DNA of 64,000 nt. Origin: Heligmosomoides polygyrus polygyrus. Taxonomy: Eukaryota; Nematoda; Chromadorea; Rhabditida; Heligmosomidae. Both the position numbers and the translations under genes were made by a program. Of the stretch, positions 10,260 through 21,402 are shown piece after piece (within the stretch, counting starts at the first letter, position 1; each line of letters starts with the position of its first letter). Below the pieces are notes generated by a model. The model saw nothing but the letters and a program-made list of their open reading frames with translations, searched no databases and had not been told where the DNA came from. The stretch lies in contig OX377203.1 in assembly GCA_947396885.1 (NCBI GenBank), positions 7,936,001 to 8,000,000 on the forward strand, written 5' to 3'.

Positions 10260-11580
10260 AGAAGAACCGCCTTGGTGTACAGAGGAGTGCACGGCATTAG
10301 CAACAATCGCGCGATCTGCCTGATGCTCGTAGTCTACAAGCTGTTCACTCGAGTCATCCTGAATAGGGACAGCAATGCGAACGGGCAGAATTTCAGAGAG
10401 GATTCAGCACGATCCTCCACACACACCATTACGAAGCTCATCGAAGTGTCGCGAGAGTAGAAGCTGCCGCTGTGCTTTACGTCGATCTGAAGAAGGCATT
10501 TGACTCTGTCGAGACTGAAGCGGTCATCGAAGCCCTGCTCACTCAGGGCGTTACTACTCTGTACGTCAGAATCCCTCGAGAGCTGTACAGTGGATTCACG
10601 ACAAAGGTTTCGCCACTCTACAACAAGTCGATGCCAACGTGAACAGAGAGGTTCGATGAGGTTCGATGAGAGAGTATCCCCGGTTCTCTTCAGCGCCACC
10701 CTCAAAAACGTCATTCGCGAACTCGAATGGGAAGACACGGAAGTGAAAGACGACGGACGACAGCTACACCATCTAACACCGAGCTCTAGCGAGGAGGAGC
10801 GGATGCTGTCCGACTTCGATCGTTCACATGTGTGGGAATGTTGGACTGCAGCTGAATCTTACGAAGACGATGTTCATGAGGAACGGACGAGTTTCGGATG
10901 CCTCATCCCCCTCAACGGAACGAACATTTTCGAATGCTCCAGACACGTGTATCTGGGTCGCGAAGTCAACATGACCAACTAACTAGCGCCGGAGCTGAGC
11001 AGGAGGAAACGAGCGGCTTGAGGAGCTGTCAAGAGTGTCGAAAGAGAAGTGGGGAAGACGAAGTACGTCGGGGCTCCGTACCTACCTTTTCGACTTCACT
11101 GTTCTTCCTGCCCATACGTATCAGAGACCTGGGCTCTACAAAGGCAGGATGAACAAGCGATCAGTACCGCGGAATCGAGAGGGCAATGCACGGAGTGACA
11201 CGACTCACACAAGTGAGAGAAGGCCACGAGACTTCCGAGCTTCGCCGACGTTCGAAGATCAGAGATGCTGTCGCATGTCCAAGTCGTCGAAAATTAGATG
11301 GGCCACGTAATGCGATTCGCAGACACCCGCTGGACGAGAGCCGTCACAGATTGGATTCCGCGGGATGTCAAAAGAACACCAGGACGCCCACCAACGCGTT
11401 GGTCGGACTTCTTCGTGAAAGCCCTGAACGACCGATATGACGCTCTTCGTGTCCCTCGAGCGAGGAGGATCCATTGGACCACTCTGGCACGCGACAGGGA
11501 CGAATGGAGACGCTGCTGGCGCCCGCTCGAGCAAGTCGATGATCAACGGGACGACAGGTGATACAGGTGATACAGGTGAA
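10260..11580 (+). pseudogene. RTE-type non-LTR retrotransposon relic
   Basis: The three forward frames in turn show pieces of an RTE-like reverse transcriptase: AICLMLVVYKLFTRVILNR (about 10310), the catalytic-core motif with DLKKAFDSVETE (about 10480), LHHL near 10770, NGTNIFECSR with YLGREVN (about 10917), and the C-terminal [18 protein letters not shown] and [19 protein letters not shown] (about 11298-11440). Multiple frameshifts, stops and small deletions break the frame, and the YxDD box is not recognisable. The 3' end has short tandem GTGATACAG repeats (11555-11580), like RTE tails. It is a dead, strongly decayed copy. Confidence 0.85.
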
Positions 11581-11621
11581 AATCTCTACACCCCTCAAAC
11601 CAGTACTGCGGCTGTCTCTAG

Positions 11622-11983
11622 CAAGGGAAGGGTCTGAAGCGTATGTCTAAACCGGGGAGCGAGTCATATAGGAAGAATCTTCATCCCTCATTTGGTTTCG
11701 AAATGTGTTTATTTTTTGCTAAGTCGTTAAACCCAAGGAGTAAGGGGTCAAACGTTGGGATACGGCGCAGCACGCGTTTGGGGTCTTGTACGCCCGCGAT
11801 GCTTCCGCGGGCGTACAAGACCCCAAACGCGTGCTGCGCCGTATCCCAACGTTTGACCCCTTACTCCTTGGGTTTAACGACTTAGCAAAAAATAAACACA
11901 TTTCAAACCAATTGAGGGGTGAGGATTCCTTCTATATGACTCGCTCCCCCCCGTTCAGACGTACGCTTCAGACCCTTCCCTTG
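11622..11983. mobile_element. Fold-back element, CAAGGGAA family (Tc4/Tc5-like)
   Basis: A near-perfect palindrome centred near 11806 with ends CAAGGGAAGGGTCTGAAG and its complement. It is flanked by TAG on the left and TAA on the right, close to the TNA duplication known for Tc4/Tc5. It has no transposase and depends on one elsewhere if mobile. Confidence 0.75.
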
Positions 11984-11986
11984 TAA

Positions 11987-12113
11987 GGCCTTTGTTATAC
12001 CGCCCAGCAACGCCTACTGATACGCTCCCATATCGATCCCATCGCGCCGCCCGAGCGATATGGGAGCATATCATTAGGCCTCGCTGGGGGTGAGCGATGA
12101 CATAACAAAGGCC
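11987..12113. mobile_element. Palindromic MITE with TAA duplication
   Basis: Ends GGCCTTTGTTAT and its complement are flanked by TAA on both sides (11984-11986 and 12114-12116). The left TAA also flanks the preceding fold-back, so one element sits at the edge of the other. The TWA duplication and GG-starting ends fit Tourist/PIF-Harbinger MITEs. Confidence 0.7.
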
Positions 12114-12425
12114 TAAATGTTGAAGGGACTGTTGGTTTCAAGCTTATACAAGGTGACCTATGTAAACTAATGAAAACAGGGATAGATTTCTGGAGTGCTA
12201 AGATCGGATTAGAGCACGGCTTCTCTCGCGTGAACGCTAAACACTGATGCTACACACATTTCCATTTTACGATTCTGGGAGCACAAAGCGTAGGACAGGC
12301 AAGAAACTCCGCTATGAGGTCCGTCTAATTAATTGTGCCAAAACTGTTCATATTAGCTCATCCGGAAAGTGTACAGTTGGGCTCTGCATTCTTCGAGCTC
12401 GGAACCAGACAAGGGAAGAAACTCA

Positions 12426-12560
12426 AGGAGCCAGATTCATCAACCGCTTACCTCTAATGGTGAAAATATCGTCAAATCCCCAGATATGACATTTATCAGC
12501 ATCAGGTTTGTCGGTATTTTCCCCTCTACAGGGTGTTAAGCGGTTGAGTCTTGCCCAGGA
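12426..12560. repeat. GGATTCATCAA-family MITE, decayed
   Basis: It starts AGCCAGATTCATCAACCGCT and ends with the diverged complement AGCGGTTGAGTCTTGCC. Internal sequence (GGTGAAAATATCGTCAAATCC) matches the copy at 26050-26212. Confidence 0.6.
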
Positions 12561-12734
12561 TGTGGTGCATCTAGCTATCCTTGCCGAAATTTGTAGTGCC
12601 AAGTGGCTTTGGGGGAGGGGTTCACCTTGTCAGTGATGGTATAAATGTCCCTGCTAGCGCGGCATGAGTATGTTATGGAGGGTTATTTCACATGCTCGTC
12701 TGCTTTGCGCTCTCCTTTGCGACAGGCCAGTCTA

Positions 12735-13062
12735 GAGGCCTCCGCACACTTTTGTGGCAACACGGCAGACGGCACAGCAAAATTGCCTCATGGGCGGCAA
12801 AAGTGCCACGTGGAAGGCATTCATCCTCAGGTTTGCCACCCTACTCCATCGCCAATGCGGTTTCATTATCATTATCACCATCAGATCATTATCAGTTCCA
12901 TGGCAAAGCGGCTGCAGCGGCAATAATGCCTTGAATAGTTATTGCTACAGCTGCGTTGGCGGTACATCCGCTGGTAGCTCTACGTATCTGTCCTATACTT
13001 ATGGATACTATTAGATATAGATAGGGCTGCCGCGTTGCCGCAAAATTGTGCGGAGGCCTTAA
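12735..13062. repeat. Fold-back MITE with CCTCCGCACA ends
   Basis: Inverted ends (AGGCCTCCGCACA at 12736 and TGTGCGGAGGCCT at 13047) enclose GGCAACRCGGC motifs and a CATTATCATTATCA tract. A related copy is at 27434-27872. Confidence 0.7.
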
Positions 13063-13212
13063 ATGAACAGAGAAACTGCGTTGGTGCGATATCAATGATC
13101 GATCATCCGCATGGACGCCGACGCAATCCAAGTGCGGCGTGTTGACCTCCAAGAAGCGCGCTCTGATTTCATGTTGACGCTCCAATGCAATCATTCGCCC
13201 GAGTCTGCCTTA

Positions 13213-13434
13213 GGGCCTGTTCATACTTCGCGACAAGAGGGACAAGAGCGACAAGTGCGACTGGAGCGACTGTGGCTACGGACATAGTGTGGTGTACGTA
13301 AATAATTGCGTACTCCACACTCCATCCGACGAATGTAGTGTGAAATGCGTAATTATTTACGTACACCACACTACATCCATCCCCAGTCTCTTTTGCCGCT
13401 CTTGTCGCTCTTGTCGCGAAGTATGAACAGGCCC
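13213..13434. mobile_element. Palindromic MITE, GGGCCTGTTCATACTTCG family (PIF/Harbinger-like)
   Basis: A 222-bp palindrome flanked by TTA on both sides (13210-13212 and 13435-13437). Subterminal GCGACAAGAGCGAC-like repeats and a core ACGTAATTATTTACGT-type region are shared with 18241-19116 and 58023-58239. Confidence 0.8.
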
Positions 13435-13499
13435 TTAGTTTTCTTAACAATTTACAGCTTACACCTATAGAATGCTAAAGTTGATTGGCGTTGTGCGGG

Positions 13500-13845
13500 T
13501 TGAGGGACATTCTCTCATAGGGGTCGTTCAGAGCGTTCGCGTGGCGACGCGAAGCATACTGTCGAAGCGACGCGATGATCGCGTCGCTCACCATCTGGAA
13601 GTCACTACGCTATGAATGGCACGCCACGGGATAAACATCTTAACATAATCTCCAACATCTTATCATAATCCACCCCATATCGTATTAACATTCGCGTCGC
13701 CCCGTCGCGAGGTGCTCACACCTGTTCTGCAGCGAACACCTTATCGCACGAAATTATCAGCATCGCCACGCGATGAAAATACCGCCCCATTTCAAGCAGC
13801 GATGAAGTCATCGCGTGGGGATGCAATTCTTTCGCTCGTCACCTA
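13500..13845. repeat. GC-rich short palindromes with TCGCGTCG motifs
   Basis: Several short inverted repeats such as GCGACGCGATGATCGCGTCG (13567-13586) and CATCGCGTGG. No defined ends or coding signal. Confidence 0.4.
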
Positions 13846-14880
13846 TACCTTACATCATATGTCTATCCGAGCGTGTACCTGCTCTACGACATCTATAAAG
13901 TCATTTTTTAATTTCAGGAATCTTCTGAGGAGACCGGCAATAACTGTTATTTCTGGTGTTTTTTCAAGGTTCTCTACTATCTCGATTTAGAAGTTATCTA
14001 ATTAGTACTAAGATTGTTCGACGCAGATACGGTCCGGGAGGGGGATGGGGTTACAATCAGAGATGGGCGGACTTTCTGTTTTCTGATTTTCTGGCCATTT
14101 TGGGCGATTTTTTCTGTTTTCTGGCAGAATGGACAAGAAATGGGTCAAAAAATTTGGGTGTGCTCCGAGATTGTTCATGGCCGTTTACACTCATATGAAC
14201 GCATTTTCTCCCCCGCTGACGGAGAGCATATCGCAGGACTAGGCAACGTAATGAACTGGGGTCTGGCAGATCCAACTTACTCATTTTAGGATACCTTGCA
14301 GGTGTGCAGCGGGCTCTAGCCCGCTTATATCGCTTCTGCTTTTTTGCATTGACATTTTCGGCTCATATTACGATGGTGATCCATCGTTAAGGTTAGTACT
14401 TCTTATACTGACTACAGATCACATGCTTGCAATTTAAAATACTCTAGAAACATTGGAATCAAATTCATAATTTTATAATACTTTTTGGATTCCGTTTATT
14501 GGATTCTCATTATATAATTTTCTTCGCAACTATATGTTCTGTTTTCTGACCCATTTTTTGTCCATTTTCCCAGAAAACAGAAAAAACCGCCCAAAATGGA
14601 CAGAAAATCAGAAAACAGAAATTCCGCCCATCTCAAATTGTGACCCCACCCACCCCCCCCCCCCCGGACCCTATCTGCGTCGAACAATCTTACTACCAAT
14701 TATATAATTTCTAAACCGAGATAGTGGAAAACCTTAAAAAACCTTACCAGAAATAACAGTTATTGCCTGTGTTCCCTCGATCTCCTTAGAAGATTCCTGA
14801 AATTAAAAAATTACGTTATAGAAGTAGTAGACCGGGTTCACGCTCGGATACATGTATCATGCTGGATATAGGTGGAGAGA
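13846..14880. mobile_element. Fold-back element of about 1 kb
   Basis: The left arm (about 13846-14165) and right arm (about 14541-14880) share TTCGACGCAGATA, AATAACTGTTATT and GAATCTTCT blocks in inverted order and carry the GATGGGCGG + CAGAAAACAGAAA module. The central part includes TTAGGATACCTTGCAGG (14286-14302), which resembles 54243-54300. No transposase is present. Confidence 0.7.
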
Positions 14881-14924
14881 AAGAATTGCATACCACGCGA
14901 AAACCTTATCGGTGGTTGAAATGA

Positions 14925-16384
14925 GACGATATCTTCCCCAAAAAAACCCCGTTTGATGATCCCAGGAATTACCGTCCAATCAGTATAACCTCAGTTTTCG
15001 CAAGAACGTTCGAAAAAATTGTCAAGAAAAATATTTTGCAGCATATCCACGAGCACAACATCATTTCTAAAGAACAGTTCGGGTTTTTGAAGGGACGTTC
15101 AGTGGAGACTGCGGTACTTAGTTCTCTGAATGATTGGACAAAGGCTATAGAACGTAAAAACCGAACGGATGTAGTCTTTTTCGACTTCTCTAAGGCTTTT
15201 GACAAAGTCCCGCTGGAAAAACTGTTAGCCAAAATGAAGGTAGTTGGAATCCACCCCATGATCATAAACTGGATCAGGAGTTTCCTCTCAGACAGGACAT
15301 TTCAAGTCAGAGTTGGCGATGATTACTCAGCGATGCATTCAGCGCCTAGTGGAGTACCGCAAGGAGGAGTTTTGTCACCACTGCTGTTTCTGTTGTACAC
15401 TTTCGAGCTCCCTGATTTTGTTTCAAGGTTTGGTGTCAAATGCAAGATGTATGCGGATGACGTTAAAATTTACAAGGAAGTAGATAAAAGCGGTGCTTCC
15501 AGTGAGGTTCAAGATGCCATTGATTTTGTAGAAAAATGGGCAGACGACTGGGAACTTCCTTTAGCGGTTGAGAAAACACATTGCTTTGTAGTTCACCCAA
15601 GGCGTCAGCCCCATTTTCCAATCTACAGGCTCAAAGGCATTGATCTGCAGCAGGTTTCGGAGGCTCGAGACTTAGGTATTCTAATAGCTAGTGAATTGGA
15701 TTTCAATCTACATTTTAAAGCCCTTGTAAGGTCAGCTAACTATCGAACGTATAACTTGTTCAAGACTTTAAAAACTAGTGATCCTCGGGTTCTCCTGCGT
15801 GCATACAAGTGCTATGTTAGACCCGTTATGGAGTTTTGTACCTCCGTTTTTAATCCTTGTCTGAAGAAACACATCCAATTACTTGAAAGCGTTCAAAATA
15901 GTTACACACGTAAATTATTTATGAGGTGTTTCAAGCTAGGATATGCGGACATACCAAACGGAGTTGAAAGAGCCAAGCAACTTGGCTTACCCTCCCTACG
16001 CAGCAGAAGGAAAAGGGCTGATCTAATCATGCTTTTTAAAATTCTCACAAACAGAATTTCCATTGAAAGCATAGAGTTTTTTGATGTCCCCCTAACGAGG
16101 AGTAGAGGCGGAAGACTTAGATTGTATCCCCAAGTGCCAAGGTCACAGGTTAGGTCTAACTTCCTCACTTATCGGAACCTTAAGGACCTCAACCTGCTTA
16201 TAGGCGAATCTGAAGGTTTTCATAACATGTCTGTCTGTCAGTTTAAGAACGTTTTAACCAGAAAGGGTTTTTTGTAGATGGTTTTAGTTACATATTTTTA
16301 TATTTGTTGTTTGAGCTTGTGTCTTACACGCGTGTGATTGATTGTAATTCACGCCATAAATAAATAAATAAATAAATAAATATA
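14925..16384 (+). mobile_element. CR1/Jockey-like non-LTR retrotransposon, 5'-truncated, RT frame open
   Basis: The frame is open from 14925 to the TAG at 16275-16277, but I see no ATG start, so translation from this copy is doubtful. Counting from 15036: the catalytic Asp motif FFDFSKAFDKV at residues 48-58, SGVPQGGVLSP at 105-115, and YADD at 139-142, all intact, then the thumb region. Upstream, DDPRNYRPISIT (about 14955) is the start of the RT fingers. The endonuclease and first ORF are absent. The 3' end has a short UTR and an (AAAT)n tail at about 16360-16382. The open frame marks a relatively young copy. It abuts the fold-back at 13846-14880. Confidence 0.9.
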
Positions 16385-16834
16385 GACAGATTTTGAAGAT
16401 ATCTTAAAATGTGTCCCCGTTCTTCACTGAGCCACGGGAGGAGCATTACACAAAGGTTTTCGTACTGAAGATAGTGGCGAAACGAACCTTCTATAATCTT
16501 ATTTTAGTGTGTTTTGCTCATTAAGTATTGCTCATTAAGTAAAAATGAAATAAGTAAACTCTTTACATCTTTCCCTACTTCTTTAAAATCAATATTTGCT
16601 GTTTTATATTTTTTATTGCATGTTGTTGTTTCTTTTTATGTTCCTTCTGGTCTTGGTCATTCTTTGCCATAACGACAACTGAATAAACTTTTCGATCATC
16701 CTATGATACGCAATAGCAATTTCGTTGCGCCGCGTCGCTGCGCCATTTGCCCGAAAAATACCTAAACCAACAACGCCCGACATCTCATTCCCCTATTCTT
16801 CACCCTGCTATCACGCCGTAGTACGTAAAACAAC
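16385..16834. other. Unassigned AT-rich stretch
   Basis: No exon, inverted repeat or known element recognised. Confidence 0.5.
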
Positions 16835-17100
16835 ATTTCGGCACTACTGTCCCTTCGGGATTCCAGAGGTCAAGGAGAGGTCGAAAAATCGCCCAAGCTT
16901 CGCCTAGGGGGTTATTTGGGGTGTTGATCACGAATCTGACATCAATTTCTGAAATTTCGGCCGATTACGGCAGATTACGGTTGGTACCGGTGACTAAGGC
17001 TGACGAGGTCATAATCACCGATTTCGCCCAAACTTCGCCTATGGCTATGGGGTTATTTGGGGTGCTGATCACGAATCTGACACGCTACGTGTCTTTCACG
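16835..17100 (+). repeat. Dispersed 145-bp-unit element, about two units
   Basis: It begins with the family end TTCGGGATTCCAGAGGTC (16855-16872) and contains two GGGGTGYTGATCACGAATC cores (16918 and about 17058) with CGGCCGATTACGG between. Confidence 0.8.
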
Positions 17101-17690
17101 TCGTTGTCAAGTTCTAAACATCAAAAAAGCAGATAAAAACAGACGTGTGCATGGCGCAATCTATACGTTCATACGTCAAAAAATTCCTATTTGCTTAAGA
17201 TTTTATATGAGCATTTAACTTCTTCAGTACCTTTTTGTGACCAAAGTTATCACCTTTCTAACAGTGCATTCATTTCTTGAGACACCCAGTATTATTAGAA
17301 TTAGGCAGTATAAAAAAAACACTCACTTCCGTCTATCAGGTAGAGATACGTATATTTTTATGCCTTTTTTCTGTTGAAACTCTGTTATCTGCCTCAATTT
17401 CGTTGTTTGTTAAAGAACACACCAAAGTAACTTTTTACATATTTTTCTGCAAGCCTTAAAGAAAACATTTTTCGTTGGAATAGAACTGCTACATATTAAA
17501 AACCACAAGAATTCTGTGAAGTCCTCATGTGACTAACTTTAAATGGACATGAAGAGTAAAAAAGGCACCATTTGTGCCCGCAAGATGGGCGTTTTTGCAC
17601 TTTCGATTTCGTAATTCGAGGTCCGCCGAGGATGTTGACAGTGCCGGGAACGAAGAACCCACCCACAAACAAAATACTCCCTCTGAGCGC
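17101..17690. other. Unassigned stretch
   Basis: AT-rich sequence with no recognisable exon or element. Confidence 0.5.
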
Positions 17691-17925
17691 ATTTTTTCCC
17701 AGCCTTGAATGAGGCCGGCGACGGCCCGTCGCCGTGCACAGCGTGGCGACCGACCCACGGACGACGTCGGCGGCGGAAGCATAACACCCCCCCTGCGGAG
17801 CTCTCGGCGACGTCGTCGGCGACACTGTGTTGGGCGGGCTGCCACGCAGTGCGTAGCTGCCCGCAAAGCACAGCGTCGCCGACGTCGGCCGACGCGTCGC
17901 CGAAGTATAACATTGGCCTTAGTCA
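17691..17925. repeat. GC-rich MITE-like block ending in GCCGAAGTATAAC
   Basis: Dense GGCGACG/CGTCGCC inverted motifs and a terminal GAAGTATAACATTGGCCTTA. The end resembles the ATACTTCG MITE group, but the left end is unclear. Confidence 0.45.
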
Positions 17926-18240
17926 CCGGTACGTACCGTAATCTACCGTACTCCAGCGTAGGACGAAAAACAGGTGTCAGATTCGTGATCAGCACCTCAA
18001 ATAACCCCATAGGCGTAGTTTGGGGAAATCGGTGATTATGACCTCGACAGCCTTAGTCACCGGTACGCACCGTAATCTACCGTAATCGGCAGAAATTTCA
18101 AAAACGGATGTCAAATTCGTGATCAGCATCCCAAATAACCGCATAGGCGAAGCTTGGGCGAAATCAGTGTCTATGACCTCGACATCCTTACAAGGGAACT
18201 GTCTGAACGGTACGCCGGAACGGCAAGAACGAGTACTATA

Positions 18241-19116
18241 GGGCCTGTTCATACTTCGCGACAAGAGCGACTTGTCGCCCGTGCAAAACATGCATATCGA
18301 TTAAAACCGAGCGCGCGCCGCCGAAAAGTGTTCATACTCGAGCGCCGGAGCCGTCGCTCCAGTCGCTCTTGTCGCTCTTGTCGCCTGTTCATACTTCGCG
18401 CCGGCGCCGGGAGCGACTGGGGCGACGAATGTAGTGTGGTGTACGTAATTACACCGCACTACTGCTGGAAGACGCATTAGTGCTGGAAGGAAACGATTCC
18501 TGTTGTGCCGTTTTTCATACAAGGGTAAGGAGTGCTTTTATGTTTCTTTTGAGTGCCAGGGCGCAAATAGGGTCGGGGGGTGGGGTCACGATGGCCGGCC
18601 GCGACGAGTAACTACATACAGCGCATGTAGATGCAGTTTTATCTCCTTGTTTCGATTACATATCCGAGTTTTATCTGCTTCCGAATTGGGCAAGGGAGGG
18701 AACTAAAGGATGCAGGTAATTTTAACACGGGCGCGTCACTCGAGTCACACCCTGGAGTTCCTTCTCCTGCCCAAATCTGTGCTCTCCTCCGCTGACGCGG
18801 AGGAGAGCACAGAACAGAGCTGTATCATTGTTTGCACCTTTTCTTTAATATCAGTGTGTTTTGCCTTCTTGTTCTTGTGTTAGGGACACTTTTTAGGAGG
18901 TGACCCCCCCCCCCGACCCTATTTGTGCAATTACGTACACCACACTACGTCCGTCACCCCAGTCGCTCTTGTCGCTCTTGTCGCTTTTGTCGCTCCTGTC
19001 GCTCTTGTCGCTCTTGTCGCCTGTTCATACTTCCGCGCGCTGCGCACGCCGAGCACGCCACGCGCGCTACGCTCTCGTCGCTCTTGTCGCTGCTGTCGCG
19101 AAGTATGAACAGGCCC
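18241..19116. mobile_element. GGGCCTGTTCATACTTCG MITE inserted in the fold-back's left arm
   Basis: Inverted ends lie at 18241 and 19116 with ATA on both sides (18238-18240, 19117-19119). The right arm of the host element shows the empty site (TAATATAGGGAGAATCC read on the minus strand). GCTCTTGTCGCT repeats are prominent at 18360-18390 and 18960-19020. Confidence 0.8.
18561..18929. repeat. Inner inverted repeat, GCGCAAATAGGGTCGGGGG ends
   Basis: Opposed copies of GCAAATAGGGTCGGGGG at 18563 and 18912 (inverted), lying inside the MITE at 18241-19116. The matching GTGGTGTACGTAATT and AATTACGTACACCAC of the MITE arms lie outside it. One end of the same sequence is seen alone near 3755. Confidence 0.6.
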
Positions 19117-20900
19117 ATAGGGAGAATCCTCGTCCTCCAAATAGAAACAGAACATGTCTTGTTTCTGCCGAATCCTTGAGGCAAACGAATACGAGGGTGT
19201 GATGATTAAGGGTCCGCAGAGCGAGCTCTTCACGGCAGCGCAAGATCCCTGTTGTGGACTGGATGGCGCAGTGATAGAGGGTACGCCTCATGTTCGTGAG
19301 GTCTAGGGTTCGGTTCCGATGCTACATCGCGTTTTTGCACTTTAACCATAGTATCGGATTTCCATAGAGATTTCCATATCTGAGCTTGTGTTTGGCTTCA
19401 CAGTTCCTGCCCAGTGGTAATCCGCTGCAGCCCAAGCCTGGAATCGCGATACAGTCCACTTTCCCCAGTTCTCAAACTTGTATAGTATAACAATTCTAAA
19501 TAGCAAAGCCAAATCTTTTCTTCCGAAACGATCTGTCCTCCCGAAAAAGTGATAGTGCCTTCATTGGTTAGTGGTGCCGTGACTCCGGCACAATCCTCTT
19601 CTGGTTGAAACTATTGGTCCTCTTCTTCCACTACCTCCAACTTCTCCACTTCGTCGATTACCAGCTGCCGCGGTTCGAAATCCTGAGGATACTTGCTATC
19701 CTTTCCGCCAGCTTCATTTCGTCTCTCGAAGCGACAGCATCCAGTGGAGATCCGCACTTCAGAGTCAATAGGTGAATGACCACTCGAGGGTTAGCAGACA
19801 TCGTAGAGGCAGTGTTGGCGGCAGCAGCTTGTTATAACCGCGCGACTTTGTAAGCATAACAGAGGCGAGAATATTGATCGAGGCGGTAGGTCAAGTTGAA
19901 GATCGTGTGGTCCCCTCCCACACTGTGAGTACACTGGTGGCACTTACCTCACTGATACCAATAAATTGCATTTGAAGAATTTTTCTGGCATTCTGCCGCT
20001 GTTTCATGTTGTTCCTGTGTCAAAATTTCTTACATTGGCAATGAGAACAATTTATTGGAGTAAAAGTTTCATACAAAATCGCATTTGGCACATTTCGGAC
20101 ATTGCTGGTGAATTACGAGATGTCGACAAATAATATGTAATAAAAACATCTTACCGTAGCAAACCCCAAAAACAAGTTCGGTTATGGAAATCTCTATGGA
20201 AATCCGATATTATGGTAAAAGTGCAAAAACGCAGCATAGCATGGGGACCGAACCCTAGACCTCACGAACACGAGGCGTGCCCTCTACCCCTGCGTCACCC
20301 CGCCACTCAGTCCATGACACCGGGATCTTGTGATGCCGTGAAGAGCTCGCTCTGCGGACCCTTAACCATCACACCCTCGTATTCGTTTGCCTCAAGGATT
20401 CGGCAAAAACAAAACATGTTCTGCTACTATTTGGAGGACGGGGATTCTCCCTATATTACTCGTTCTTGACGTTCCGGCGTACCGTTCAGACAGTTCCCTT
20501 GTTAGTCGCCGGTATCTACCGTAATCGGGCGAAATTTCAAAAATGGATGTCAGATTCTTTATCAGCACTCCAAACAACCCCCGGGCGAAGTTTGGAGGAG
20601 ATGCCTGATAGGCTAAGCACACGTTTATTCTTGGACTCACCTCCCTTGCTTTAAGATTGCTAGTGTCCTGCTGAGGCCAGATCGCCATGTATCTGGGCTG
20701 GAAACCCGAATGGCGCAGAAACCACTTTCAGTCTCCGCAAAGGCCCACTGTCAGCTCACACTTCCGCCGACGGCGACAGCGAAGTGAACAAAGGCGCTCG
20801 AGCGAGAATGTCCGCGACGTGTCCGCAAGAAAAGACGCGTTTCGCCTCCGATATACTCCGGCGAAACTTTCGCTTTGAAGTTTCTACACATAGATCGGAA

Positions 20901-21402
20901 GGAGAAGGCTTTATCTCTCGTCGTCGTGCAAGTATACGCTGGGCGCGTTACTCGTTATACATGGTATACGTTTACATACATGCGAAATGCGTAGGACATA
21001 CGCGTACTGAGGCGTGGCAAGTAGTTATAATGGTCATGACGTAACGTCGCTCCGATCCGGTGGATTATAAATGTAAGGCATGAGAAGATTAGGAGTAGCA
21101 ATATCTTTTAACAACGATTATCTCACGAATTGATATATTGACTATGAACGTAACACCTCTCTGGTGCAATGAATTATACATGTAAGGAATGAGAAGACTA
21201 TGTGTACAGCAATATCTCCTAACAGCAAATATGTCATGATGCGTCCGTGGGCGTCGGTCGAAAGCTGGCGATGCTGTAGTGACGCCGACCATGTCCGCCA
21301 AGATGCTACCGGCACTGTGAAGAAGTGGACGTACGAGCTGACCGCATCTGCAAGGAAGAACTAAATTCCCCGAGGGGTTGGCCCGTTGGGACTATGCTCC
21401 CA
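20901..21402. other. PAT-like element 3' non-coding region
   Basis: About 500 bp between the recombinase stop and B2. It holds an imperfect direct repeat (ATAAATGTAAGGCATGAGAAGATTA at 21067 and its relative near 21172-21200) but no frame of note. Confidence 0.6.

Larger units (their letters stand above)
18191..20501. mobile_element. CAAGGGAA fold-back with tRNA-like arms, itself twice inserted
   Basis: The ends are CAAGGGAACTGTCTGAACGG and its complement, flanked by TTA on both sides (18188-18190 and 20502-20504). Inner arm portions (about 19120-19390 and 20180-20460) each carry a tRNA-like segment with A-box-like TGGCGCAGTGA and B-box-like GGTTCGGTTCC (19259-19330 and its inverted, diverged partner at about 20232-20312). 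The ends and TNA duplication match what is known of C. elegans Tc4/Tc5. The region between the arms (19400-20170) shows no transposase. Confidence 0.8.
17926..20612 (-). repeat. Dispersed 145-bp-unit element split by a nested insertion
   Basis: Two minus-orientation units (17926-18187) and a third (20505-20612) show the family core. Removing 18191-20501 plus one TTA restores the family's CCTTAGTCNCCGGTA sequence, so the fold-back inserted inside a unit. Confidence 0.8.

Noticed and set aside
14284..14330. Possible small RNA gene shared with 54241-54290
   Set aside because: The similarity is limited and I could not match it to U1, U2, U6, SL or 5S RNA.
17709..18035. Arg-rich open frames in GC-rich DNA
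   Set aside because: They overlap on several frames and reflect CGTCGG repeats, not a protein.
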